The notes below the pieces were generated by a model. It did not search any database, had not been told where the DNA came from, and saw only the letters and a program-made list of their open reading frames with translations. 64,000 nt of DNA, taken from positions 2,728,001 to 2,792,000 of the forward strand of contig NZ_CP049199.1 of assembly GCF_011045195.1 (NCBI RefSeq), in the 5' to 3' direction. Positions 17,718 through 27,243 of this stretch are shown piece by piece; positions within the stretch are counted from its first letter, which is position 1, and each line of letters opens with the position of its first letter. The translations under genes were made by a program, and so were the position numbers. The DNA comes from Caulobacter soli. Its GTDB lineage: Bacteria; Pseudomonadota; Alphaproteobacteria; Caulobacterales; Caulobacteraceae.

Positions 17718-17729
17718 TGGTATGGACCA
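17718..17729 (-). promoter_or_regulatory. PhnR-type operator before the TonB receptor
   Basis: TGGTATGGACCA keeps both half-sites of the TGGT-N4-ACCA palindrome and differs from the 4973 and 5905 cores only in the spacer. It lies between a possible -10-like GCTTTAAG (about 17738-17745 on the minus strand) and the ribosome-binding site. A repressor bound here would block initiation of the receptor and the chain behind it. Confidence 0.6.
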
Positions 17730-18083
17730 AGGCGCTTAAAGCAGGTCGCGACGACACCTGCGTGACAGTTCCCGTCCATGATGCGGGAATTCGCCTGCCC
17801 GCTCCGAACCCCGGCAGTGCTTCGAGTCATGGACGACGGCCAACCAGATCGGGAGTTACCAGCTCTCCTTCATGGAAAGCGGGCGACCTGCGGGTTCAAC
17901 CTCTCCGGACGTTCAGCACAGACTGGATTTTCACGCACGGGCAACGCCTATGCCTGGCGCGACTTCATCAATCGTCGGAGAAAAACGCTCGCCGAAATGC
18001 TTGCGACGCCAATATCACGGCGTGTGTCGATGCGAGGAAGCCTGGAGACGCCGTTGGCGCGGCTCCAAACCGAAAACGTTATC

Positions 18084-18095
18084 TGGACTATACCA
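18084..18095 (+). promoter_or_regulatory. Degenerate PhnR-type operator without an obvious target gene
   Basis: TGGACTATACCA differs from the 5905 operator by one base. The match extends beyond the palindrome: TATCTGGwCTATACCAAAAT is shared with the phospholipase C promoter region (w marks the single difference). In that orientation the site points towards guaA, where no matching plus-strand gene remains. Confidence 0.5.
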
Positions 18096-18418
18096 AAATG
18101 AACAAGCAAGCCGTGACGCCGCCGATCTTCCGCTCACGCCGTTAATCGCGGGTGGATGGTCTCGGGTGCGAGAACGGCTTGGTGACCTCGTGAAGCGCGA
18201 AGCCAATCCGAAAGCCGGCCTTCCGCATGGCGGCTCGGGTCTAGAAGTCGTGGGGCCAAGCCCCAGCCCGGAGGCGAGCTCTACGGGCAAAAATTCAGGT
18301 CCAAATGGACGCCAACGGCCGTGGGCCGGAGGCTCCGATCACACCCATCTGGGGGCATGCCTGGTCTGGCGCCCCGATACTGGAAGCGCCGTTAGCGTGT
18401 GGACTCCGGTCGAGACCC

Positions 18419-18462
18419 AGAACCGCCTCCCAACCTTGTCATGGGGGCTGGGAGACGGTTCT
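18419..18462. repeat. Long inverted repeat (hairpin) in the non-coding interval
   Basis: AGAACCGCCTCCCA pairs with TGGGAGACGGTTCT (14-base arms with one mismatch) around a 16-base loop. It is not followed by a T-run on either strand, so a simple terminator is unlikely. Confidence 0.6.
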
Positions 18463-18626
18463 CAAGCGGCTAGCGAGCCGGAGGCGACGCGGGCAGGGTT
18501 TCGCGGTCGAAGGTCAGGGTCGTGATCCGCGCTCACTCAACAGCCAGCTCGACCGGAAGCAGATCTTGGATCACCACTCAGGAATGGGCATCGGAGTGAG
18601 TAACCGTCCGTGCTAAGTTGGCAAAT

Positions 18627-20189
18627 TCACTCCCATTCGATCGTGCCAGGCGGCTTGGAGGTCACGTCGTAGACTACGCGGTTGACGCCGCGGACCTCGT
18701 TGATGATCCGGGTAGCGGTCTTGCCCAGGACGTCCCAGGGGAATTCGAAGAAGTCAGCGGTCATGCCGTCGGTCGACGTCACCGCGCGCAGGGCCAGGAC
18801 ATTCTCGTAGGTGCGGGCGTCACCCATCACGCCGACGGTCTTCACCGGCAGCAGCACGGCGAAGGCCTGCCAGATCTTGTCGTAGAGGCCGGCGTTGCGG
18901 ATCTCTTCGAGGTAGATGGCGTCGGCGTCCTGCAGGACCTTGACCTTCTCGGGCGTGATGTCGCCGGGGATGCGGATGGCCAGGCCCGGGCCGGGGAACG
19001 GGTGGCGACCGACGAAGGCCGGGGCCAGGCCCAGCTCGACGCCCAGGGCGCGGACCTCGTCCTTGAACAGTTCGCGCAGCGGCTCGACCAGCTTCAGTTT
19101 CATGAAGTCGGGTAAGCCGCCGACATTGTGGTGACTCTTGATCACCGCCGAGGGGCCGCCGCGCGCCGAGACGCTTTCGACCACGTCCGGATAGAGCGTG
19201 CCCTGGGCCAGGAAGTCGGCGCCGTCGATCTTGGCGGCCTCGCGATCGAAGATGTCGATGAACTTGCCGCCGATGATCTTGCGCTTGGTCTCCGGATCGC
19301 TGACGTCCGCCAAGGCCCCTAGGAATTCCGCGCCGGCGTCCACATGGATCAGCGGGATGTTGTAGTGGTCGCGGAACAGGGTGACGACTTGGTCGGCCTC
19401 GTTCTTGCGCAGCAGGCCGGTGTCGACGAACACGCAGGTCAGCTGGTCGCCGATCGCCTCGTGGATCAGGACGGCGGCCACCGAGCTGTCGACCCCGCCC
19501 GACAGGCCGCAGATCACCTTGCCGTCGCCGACCTGGGCGCGGATCTTCTGGACCATCTCCTGGCGGAACGAGGCCATGGTCCAATCGCCGGTCAGACCGG
19601 CGATGTTGAACAGGAAGTTGCGGTAGATCTTCGAGCCGTTGATCGTGTGCACGACCTCGGGGTGAAACTGCACGCCATAGATCTTGCGGGCGTCGTTGGC
19701 GATGGCGGCGAACGGCGCGCCGGTCGAGGTGGCGATCACCTCGAAGCCTTCGGGGATGGCGGTGACGCGGTCGCCGTGGCTCATCCAGACGGTTTCCAGC
19801 TCGCCGATCCCGGCCAGGCCCTGGAACAGCGGGCTATCCTTGCCGATGGTCAGCTCGGCGCGGCCGAACTCGCCGGCGTGGCCGCCCTCGACCTTGCCGC
19901 CCAACACGTCGCACAGCAGTTGCTCGCCGTAGCAGACGCACAGCATCGGCACGCCCAGGTCGAAGAGCTTGGTGCCGATGCGCGGGCTATCGGCTTCCAG
20001 CACGCTGGCCGGGCCGCCCGACAGGATGATGGCGCTAGGGGCGTAGTCGTCGACCATGGCCTCGGCCTTGTCGAACGGATGGATCTCGCAATAGACGCCG
20101 GCCTCGCGCACCCGGCGCGCGATCAGTTGGGTTACCTGGCTGCCGAAATCGACGATCAGAACGCGCTGGTGGTGGGTTTCGGTCGTCAT
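18627..20189 (-). CDS. guaA: GMP synthase (glutamine-hydrolysing)
   Basis: A protein of 520 residues, full length. The N-terminal class-I amidotransferase has the Cys nucleophile in [11 protein letters not shown] and the His/Glu pair in [10 protein letters not shown]. The ATP-pyrophosphatase domain follows with the P-loop [13 protein letters not shown], and the dimerisation domain ends in PPGTIEWE. It converts XMP to GMP with glutamine and ATP. The ATG at 20189 gives the expected N-terminus; a frame to 20243 has no support. It lies just downstream of rsmB and close to guaB, forming a purine/translation neighbourhood. Confidence 0.98.
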   Translation of the reverse strand: MTTETHHQRVLIVDFGSQVTQLIARRVREAGVYCEIHPFDKAEAMVDDYAPSAIILSGGPASVLEADSPRIGTKLFDLGVPMLCVCYGEQLLCDVLGGKVEGGHAGEFGRAELTIGKDSPLFQGLAGIGELETVWMSHGDRVTAIPEGFEVIATSTGAPFAAIANDARKIYGVQFHPEVVHTINGSKIYRNFLFNIAGLTGDWTMASFRQEMVQKIRAQVGDGKVICGLSGGVDSSVAAVLIHEAIGDQLTCVFVDTGLLRKNEADQVVTLFRDHYNIPLIHVDAGAEFLGALADVSDPETKRKIIGGKFIDIFDREAAKIDGADFLAQGTLYPDVVESVSARGGPSAVIKSHHNVGGLPDFMKLKLVEPLRELFKDEVRALGVELGLAPAFVGRHPFPGPGLAIRIPGDITPEKVKVLQDADAIYLEEIRNAGLYDKIWQAFAVLLPVKTVGVMGDARTYENVLALRAVTSTDGMTADFFEFPWDVLGKTATRIINEVRGVNRVVYDVTSKPPGTIEWE

Positions 20190-20249
20190 CGGTAGAGGCT
20201 CTCCAGCATCGTCGGTTCGGGTCGATCTCCCTGTCGGGAGCAATCTTGT

Positions 20250-21530
20250 TCAGGGCGCGTAAGACCCGCGCTCGATCACGGCGGCGAAGAAGCCGTCGGT
20301 CCCGGCGCGATGGGGGGTCAGGCGCAGATAGCCTTCGGGAGTCACATGCTGCTCGACGCCGGCCAGGGCGATCGGCTTGACCGAGAAACCCGGATGGCGC
20401 TCGACGAAAGCCGCCACGCGGTCCTCGTTCTCCTCGGTCAGCAGCGAGCAGGTGACGTAGATCAGGCGGCCGCCCGGCTTCACGAAGTCCGCGGCGTCGG
20501 CCAGCACGGCGTCCTGTTCGATCTGGCGCTTGGCCAGTTGGTCGGGCGATAGACGCCACTTGGCGTCGGGGTGGCGGCGCCAGGTGCCCGAGCCGGTGCA
20601 GGGGGCGTCGACGAACACCAGGTCCAGCTTGCCTTCCAGACCCTTCAGCGGCTCGCCCTCGATCGGCGAGCGGATCTGCAGGTTGCGCACCCCTGCCCTC
20701 TGGCCGCGCCGAATGGTGTCGGCCAGGCGGCGAGCGTCGCTGTCGTGGGCGTAGATCTGACCGCTGTTGCCCATGGCGGCGGCCAGGGCCAGGGTCTTGC
20801 CCCCGCCCCCGGCGCAGAAGTCCAGCACCTGCTTGCCCTTGATCGGACCGGCCAGGGCCGAGGCGATCTGCGAGCCCAAGTCCTGAACCTCGAACCAGCC
20901 CTTGGAGAAGGCCGGCACGGCCTCGACCGACGGCGTACGGTCGGCGGCGCCGGGCGCGGGAATGCGGAAGGCGGTGTCCAGAACGCCGGCCGGCTCCGCT
21001 CCGATTAGCGCAACGGCCTTGGCGCCACGCTCGACGTCGGTCTTCAGCAGATTGATACGCAGATCGACCGGCGCGCGCTCGGCCAGGGCGACCATTTCCG
21101 CCGTATGATCGGCGCCCAACGCCCGGGCCAGATGCGGCAGCATCCAGTCGGCATAGTCGCCAGCCACCGGCCCCGGCGCGTCAGCCAACGATCGCGGCGA
21201 CGCCAGCCGATCACGCTCGGCGTCGGTCAGGGCGCCCGGGCCATGCTCTTCGCCAGTGGCTTCGGCGATGCGATCCAGAGACCACTTCCAGTCAAAGGCC
21301 AGCACACCCAGCACCACGTCCCGCGCGCTGTCGTCGCCCATCATCCAGCCCAGCGAACGCTTGCGGCGAAGGGCGTCCAGCGCCAGGCCCGACACGAAGG
21401 CGCGGTCCTTCGAGCCCGCGTAGCGCGCGCTCTCGCCCCAGCGCTTCAGCGCCATCCGTACGGGAAAATGACGCGTCTCGATCTCGGTAAGAACCTCGAT
21501 CGCCGCTGCTAGTCTGCCGCCGTCGCGCAT
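20250..21530 (-). CDS. rsmB: RsmB/NOP-family 16S rRNA cytosine-C5 methyltransferase
   Basis: A protein of 426 residues. A helical N-terminal part (NusB-like RNA-binding region, ALKRWGESARYAGSKDRAFV) precedes a SAM-dependent methyltransferase domain with DFCAGGGGKTLALAAAM for SAM binding. The two family cysteines appear in VDAPCTGSGTWRRHPD and VTCSLLTEENEDRV. It is predicted to methylate a cytosine of 16S rRNA. The assignment to rsmB rather than another NOP-family member rests on general architecture. Confidence 0.88.
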   Translation of the reverse strand: MRDGGRLAAAIEVLTEIETRHFPVRMALKRWGESARYAGSKDRAFVSGLALDALRRKRSLGWMMGDDSARDVVLGVLAFDWKWSLDRIAEATGEEHGPGALTDAERDRLASPRSLADAPGPVAGDYADWMLPHLARALGADHTAEMVALAERAPVDLRINLLKTDVERGAKAVALIGAEPAGVLDTAFRIPAPGAADRTPSVEAVPAFSKGWFEVQDLGSQIASALAGPIKGKQVLDFCAGGGGKTLALAAAMGNSGQIYAHDSDARRLADTIRRGQRAGVRNLQIRSPIEGEPLKGLEGKLDLVFVDAPCTGSGTWRRHPDAKWRLSPDQLAKRQIEQDAVLADAADFVKPGGRLIYVTCSLLTEENEDRVAAFVERHPGFSVKPIALAGVEQHVTPEGYLRLTPHRAGTDGFFAAVIERGSYAP

Positions 21531-21537
21531 TGTGCTT

Positions 21538-21927
21538 TCAGATCACCAACGCCGCCAGGATCAGGCCTATGCCGATCAGGGAGACGAGCCAGACCAGCGA
21601 CCGAACGAACGGCACGCCGAAGGCATAGAGAAAGATGTAGACCGCCCGCGCGCCGACATAGAGCGCGGCCCCATAAGCGGTGAGCGTCCCGAGCCGGCCG
21701 CCGAGATAGGCGACCAGCACGGCGGCGGCGAAGAATGGGAAGGTCTCGCGGAAATTGGCGAAGGCGCGTTGCAGACGCCCCGCCACGCCCGTCAGTTCGA
21801 TCGGCGTGTCGCGCGGACCGGCGTTCCACTTCAGACCACGCTGCGGCTGGGCGGCCGCGGCCGCCCAGAACAGGTGAACGAGGCCGATGACCACGGCCGC
21901 CGCCAGCATCTGAAGTTCGAACGCCAT
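21538..21927 (-). CDS. MAPEG-family membrane protein
   Basis: About 129 residues with four predicted membrane segments. The pattern WNAGPRDTPIELTGVAGRLQRAFANFRETFPFFAAAVLVAY is characteristic of bacterial MAPEG proteins (membrane-associated eicosanoid/glutathione metabolism superfamily). Function in bacteria is unclear. I prefer the ATG at 21927 over a GTG two codons earlier. It sits between guaB and rsmB, 10 bases after guaB, and is likely in the same transcript. Confidence 0.85.
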   Translation of the reverse strand: MAFELQMLAAAVVIGLVHLFWAAAAAQPQRGLKWNAGPRDTPIELTGVAGRLQRAFANFRETFPFFAAAVLVAYLGGRLGTLTAYGAALYVGARAVYIFLYAFGVPFVRSLVWLVSLIGIGLILAALVI

Positions 21928-21937
21928 CCGCACGGCG

Positions 21938-23431
<1,494 letters not shown>

Positions 23432-23536
23432 CTACCGGAGGCAGGTATGTCGACCCGATTGGCCGCACAAAATGGTGACGATCGACTCCCAATGGGAGGG
23501 GGCGACGCCGAAAGCCTCCGGCGTCGCCGAAGGACC

Positions 23537-23740
23537 CTAGCCGACTGGCTTCGCGCCGGGCGTGCCGCACTTGGCGAACTTGCCCTTGGCGTCCTTGCAT
23601 TTGGTGGGCTTGGCCGGCGCCGTGGCGGGACACTTGGTGAACTTGCCCTTGGCGTCCTTGCAAGGCGCGGCGAACGCCCCGCTGGAGACGGCCGACAGGC
23701 CGATGGCGAGCGCGATGGCGACACTCAGGGACTTGGACAT
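23537..23740 (-). CDS. Small secreted protein with duplicated CKDAKGKF-x-KC motif
   Basis: A protein of 67 residues. An N-terminal signal peptide (VAIALAIGLSAVSSGAFA) is followed by a mature part of about 43 residues built on two copies of CKDAKGKF[TA]KC separated by a Pro/Ala/Thr linker. The four cysteines could form two disulfides or bind a metal. Start: ATG at 23740 after AGGCTTCCAG. Similar short proteins occur in alphaproteobacteria without known function. Confidence 0.75.
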   Translation of the reverse strand: MSKSLSVAIALAIGLSAVSSGAFAAPCKDAKGKFTKCPATAPAKPTKCKDAKGKFAKCGTPGAKPVG

Positions 23741-23958
23741 CTGGAAGCCTCTCGAAACAGCGCACGAAGCACGCGAACGAATGCTCACGCCTTCACGACC
23801 GTCGCCGCAAGAGTTTCAAATGTGAAATTATTCAAATAAATCCCGAAATCACAACCAAAAGATTATTCAAACACAAGTCGTGAGCGTCAGGATTGAAAAC
23901 TCTACTTAAGATACGCCCATCGGATCACCAGCTCGACCATTGACGCACGACCGCCGAG

Positions 23959-24666
23959 TTAGCGTCCTTTGAATCCCGTCGCCACCAGGAACACCTCGGA
24001 GCTGTCGCTGCGGCTGGCCTTGGGTTTGAAATGGACGACCTTGTCGAAATGCTTCTTCAGCCGCGCGATCACCTCGGCTGTTTCACCGCCCTGGAACGCC
24101 TTGGCCACGAAGGCGCCGCCGGGCTTCAGGACCTCGATCGCGAAGTCCGCGCCGATTTCGATCAAGCCCACGATGCGCAAGTGGTCGGTCTCGCGGTGAC
24201 CGACGGTGTTCGGCGCCATGTCCGACATCACCAGATCCGGCGCGCCGCCCAGCAACTCCAGCATCTTGGGCGGACAGGCCGGATCGGTGAAGTCCATCTC
24301 CAGAATGTGGGCCGGGGCCACCGGATCGACCGGCAGCAGGTCGACGCCGACGATGTCGGTCACGCCGCGCTCGGTCGCCATCTGCAGCCAACCGCCAGGC
24401 GCGCAGCCCAGGTCGATGACCTTCGCGTTCTTCTTGAAGAACCGATACTTGTCGTCGATCTCGCTGATCTTGAAGGCCGCGCGGCTGCGATAGCCCAGCG
24501 CGCGGGCCTTGGCCGAGAACGGATCGTTGATCTGCCGCTCCAGCCAGGCCTGCTGCGAGGGCGTGCGACCGAAGGCGGTCTTCAGGCGCGCCGGCTTGGC
24601 GCGGCCGCTCTCGTTGCCGCCGGCCGGCGGCTTGACCATGCGCTTGCGGGGAGGTTCGTCGTTCAT
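23959..24666 (-). CDS. rlmE: 23S rRNA (uridine-2552-2'-O) methyltransferase
   Basis: A protein of 235 residues of the FtsJ/RlmE family. The SAM-binding motif is VIDLGCAPGGWLQMA. The catalytic K-D-K-E tetrad is represented by the Lys of SRAAFKISEI, Asp in VMSDMAPNTVG, Lys in FVAKAFQG and Glu in SSEVFLVA. A basic N-terminal extension of about 35 residues precedes the domain. The start ATG overlaps the stop of the upstream phosphatase gene (ATGA). The protein acts late in large-subunit assembly. Confidence 0.95.
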   Translation of the reverse strand: MNDEPPRKRMVKPPAGGNESGRAKPARLKTAFGRTPSQQAWLERQINDPFSAKARALGYRSRAAFKISEIDDKYRFFKKNAKVIDLGCAPGGWLQMATERGVTDIVGVDLLPVDPVAPAHILEMDFTDPACPPKMLELLGGAPDLVMSDMAPNTVGHRETDHLRIVGLIEIGADFAIEVLKPGGAFVAKAFQGGETAEVIARLKKHFDKVVHFKPKASRSDSSEVFLVATGFKGR

Positions 24667-25790
24667 GCGTTCACCGTTGCGGGGCGGGACGACCGACCAG
24701 AGCCGCCTCGCCGACGCCGGCGCGGCTTCTTCTGCTGATCGGACATCAGGGACATCAGAAGACCTTCTCTAAGCCCCCGATCGGCGACACGCACGCGAGA
24801 ACACGGCCAAAGCTCCTGAACAGCCTGAAGAATCGCCGCCCCAGCCAGCACCAGATCGGCGCGATCAGCGCCGATACATGGCTCCAGAGCCCGCTCCTTG
24901 GCGGTCAGGGTCAGCAGGCGATCGGCCGCCGCCTCGCACTCGTGGCGCTGCATCCACAGCCCGTCGACGATGTTGCGATCATAGCGCGGCAAGCCCAGGT
25001 GCAAGCCAGCCAGGCTGGTGATAGCGCCGGACGTGCCGACCATGTGGGCGCGGTCACTCTCGAACAGCTGGCGCATCGGTTCGGCGTGCGGGAAGGCCTC
25101 GATCTGCGCCTTGACCGCATCGACCATGGCCCGGAACCAGCCCTCCTCCACCCGCTCGCCCTCGGGAAAGCGTTCAGCCAGGGTGACCACGCCGATAGGG
25201 ATCGACAGCCACGCCTTGATCGGCAGCTTCCAGGCGGCGAACTGGCGCGGCTTGCTGTCCAGGCCGCCGCCCTTGAGATCTACCCATGAAAGCTCGGTCG
25301 AACCACCGCCCACATCGACCACCAGAGCTGCCTCGGCCTCACGGTCGAACAGGCTCATGCAGCCGGCCACCGACAGCTGGGCCTCTTCCTTCGGCGTGAT
25401 GATCTGGAGGCGCAGGCCGGTCTCCTCGGCGACCCGACGCACGAAGTCGGGGCCATTGGTCGCACCCCGGCAGGCCTGGGTCGCGACGGCCTTCACGCGG
25501 AGCACCTTTCGGCGCCGGATCTTTTCGGCGCAGACCTTCAGGGCCGCCATCGAGCGGTCCATCGCCTCGTCAGATAGCTGCCCTGTCTGGGAAAGCCCCT
25601 CGCCCAACCGGACGATGCGGGAATAGGCCTCGACGACGCGGAAGCCGCGCGGTGAAGGCGTCGCCACCAGCAGGCGGCAGTTGTTCGTACCCAGGTCGAG
25701 CGCCGCATAGCACGACTGCTCGCCTGGCGGCCGGCGCCGGCCCGAACCCGAAGGCTGAGGCGCGCCGGGCGCTCTCGGCGCCTCCGACAT
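24663..25790 (-). CDS. Ppx/GppA-family exopolyphosphatase/(p)ppGpp phosphohydrolase
   Basis: A protein of 375 residues in the ASKHA fold. The phosphate-1 motif is AALDLGTNNCRLLVA, and the phosphate-2 region is VVDVGGGSTELSWV followed by GTSGAITSLAGLHL. It lacks the C-terminal HD-like domain of long Ppx enzymes, so it belongs to the short form. Basic, probably disordered tails flank the core (GSGRRRPPGE and KKPRRRRRGG). I chose the ATG at 25788-25790; a longer frame to 26099 runs into the hspQ region. Coupled to rlmE by a four-base overlap. Whether it prefers polyphosphate or pppGpp cannot be told. Confidence 0.9.
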   Translation of the reverse strand: MSEAPRAPGAPQPSGSGRRRPPGEQSCYAALDLGTNNCRLLVATPSPRGFRVVEAYSRIVRLGEGLSQTGQLSDEAMDRSMAALKVCAEKIRRRKVLRVKAVATQACRGATNGPDFVRRVAEETGLRLQIITPKEEAQLSVAGCMSLFDREAEAALVVDVGGGSTELSWVDLKGGGLDSKPRQFAAWKLPIKAWLSIPIGVVTLAERFPEGERVEEGWFRAMVDAVKAQIEAFPHAEPMRQLFESDRAHMVGTSGAITSLAGLHLGLPRYDRNIVDGLWMQRHECEAAADRLLTLTAKERALEPCIGADRADLVLAGAAILQAVQELWPCSRVRVADRGLREGLLMSLMSDQQKKPRRRRRGGSGRSSRPATVNA

Positions 25791-25950
25791 GGTCTTTCCA
25801 CCTTGTCTCGCAGGCGATTCATGCCGAACCGCCTCACTTCGAGAGCGAGCATAGCGGCGAGATTCCCGCGCTGAAAGGCCTCGCCTTGTTATCCGACGAC
25901 GGAACTCTACGTTCAGGTTCTGGTCAGGAGACTGGTGTAGGCTGCTCGAC

Positions 25951-26280
25951 ATGAATCCGAGACTCGCCAAATTCGCGATCGGCCAAGTGGTCAAGCACCG
26001 TGTCTTCCCGTTCCGGGGCGTGGTGTTCGACGTCGACCCCGTGTTCGCCAACACCGAGGAATGGTGGAACTCCATTCCCGAGGACATCCGGCCGACCAAG
26101 GACCAGCCGTTCTACCACCTGCTGGCCGAGAACGACGACAACACCTATGTCGCTTACGTCTCCGAGCAAAACCTGCTGGCTGACGAGACCGGCGAGCCCG
26201 TGGGTCACCCCCAGACGGCGGTGATCTTCGAGAGCTTCGATCACGGCGCCTACAAGCTTCGCCCCCGGATCTCGCACTAG
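25951..26280 (+). CDS. hspQ: Heat-shock protein HspQ
   Basis: A protein of 109 residues, the family length. The motifs FAIGQVVKHRVFPFRGVVFDVDP, EEWW and DQPFYHLLAEND are typical of the HspQ/YccV family. In enterobacteria HspQ is a Lon specificity-enhancing factor and affects DnaA stability. The gene stands alone, about 80 bases before phhA on the same strand. Confidence 0.93.
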   Translation: MNPRLAKFAIGQVVKHRVFPFRGVVFDVDPVFANTEEWWNSIPEDIRPTKDQPFYHLLAENDDNTYVAYVSEQNLLADETGEPVGHPQTAVIFESFDHGAYKLRPRISH

Positions 26281-26361
26281 GCGCAAGGTCTATTCGGCGA
26301 ACACCGGGTTGCGCGCAAAGTTCGAATGAATTTTGCAGCGCGCCGGGCGTAACGTCGCTTC

Positions 26362-27243
26362 ATGAGCGCAGACGGTTTTAGCAGCGGCCCGCCTCCCGGC
26401 GCGGCCGCCGATTGGACGATCGACCAGGGCTGGGACAACTACACCCAGGCCGAGCACGACGTCTGGATCACTCTTTACGAGCGGCAGACCGCCCTGCTGC
26501 CGGGTCGGGCCTGCGACGAGTTCCTGCGCGGGCTCGACGCCCTGGACCTGCATCGCTCGGGCATTCCTGACTTCAAGCGGATCAACGAGGAGCTTCAGCG
26601 CCTGACCGGCTGGAGCGTGGTGGCCGTGCCAGGCCTGGTGCCCGACGACGTGTTCTTCGACCACCTGGCCAACCGCCGCTTCCCGGCCGGCCAGTTCATC
26701 CGCAAGCCGCACGAGTTGGACTACCTGCAGGAACCGGACATCTTCCACGATGTCTTCGGCCACGTGCCGATGCTGACCGACCCCACCTTCGCCGACTACA
26801 TGCAGGCCTATGGCGAGGGAGGCCGGCGAGCGCTGAGCCTGGGCCGATTGAGCAATCTGGCCCGCCTCTACTGGTACACGGTCGAGTTCGGCCTGATGGA
26901 AACGGCGGCCGGGTTGCGGATCTACGGCGCCGGCATCGTCTCCTCGCGCACGGAGTCGATCTTCGCCCTCGACGATCCCTCCCCCAACCGCATCGGCTTC
27001 GACCTGGAGCGGGTGATGCGCACCCCCTATCGGATCGACGATTTCCAGCAGGCCTATTTCGTCATTCCGTCGATCCAGACGCTGCAGGAGGTGACGCTGC
27101 GCGACTTCGCCCCGCTGTACGACCGTCTCGCGGGCGCCAGCGACCTCGGCATCGCCGAGATCACCGGCGGTGACCGGGTGATCACCGCCGGCACCCAAGC
27201 CTACGCGAAAGCCGGCGGACGGCTGGCCTCCGCTGGCGGCTGA
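26362..27243 (+). CDS. phhA: Phenylalanine-4-hydroxylase
   Basis: A 293-residue monomeric bacterial aromatic amino acid hydroxylase. It converts phenylalanine to tyrosine with tetrahydropterin and O2. The iron ligands are in DIFHDVFGHVPML (two His) and YWYTVEFGL (Glu). There is no regulatory ACT domain, as usual in bacteria. The last 43 bases overlap the convergent acyltransferase gene. No Lrp-type regulator is adjacent. Confidence 0.96.
   Translation: MSADGFSSGPPPGAAADWTIDQGWDNYTQAEHDVWITLYERQTALLPGRACDEFLRGLDALDLHRSGIPDFKRINEELQRLTGWSVVAVPGLVPDDVFFDHLANRRFPAGQFIRKPHELDYLQEPDIFHDVFGHVPMLTDPTFADYMQAYGEGGRRALSLGRLSNLARLYWYTVEFGLMETAAGLRIYGAGIVSSRTESIFALDDPSPNRIGFDLERVMRTPYRIDDFQQAYFVIPSIQTLQEVTLRDFAPLYDRLAGASDLGIAEITGGDRVITAGTQAYAKAGGRLASAGG

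Larger units (their letters stand above)
17730..18626. other. Non-coding interval of about 0.9 kb between the TonB receptor and guaA
   Basis: I see no convincing gene on either strand. The open frames present have no recognisable domain, no good ribosome-binding site and unlike-protein composition. The stretch contains a degenerate operator at 18084 pointing away from the receptor, a 15-codon frame just after it (18098-18145), a small GGGGC/GCCCC hairpin near 18250 and a long hairpin at 18419-18462. It may be the scar of a lost gene or of an integration event at the 3' end of guaA. Confidence 0.6.

Noticed and set aside
18305..18616. A 103-codon frame in the gap beside guaA as a gene
   Set aside because: No domain, no convincing ribosome-binding site, non-protein-like composition, and it contains the hairpin at 18419-18462.
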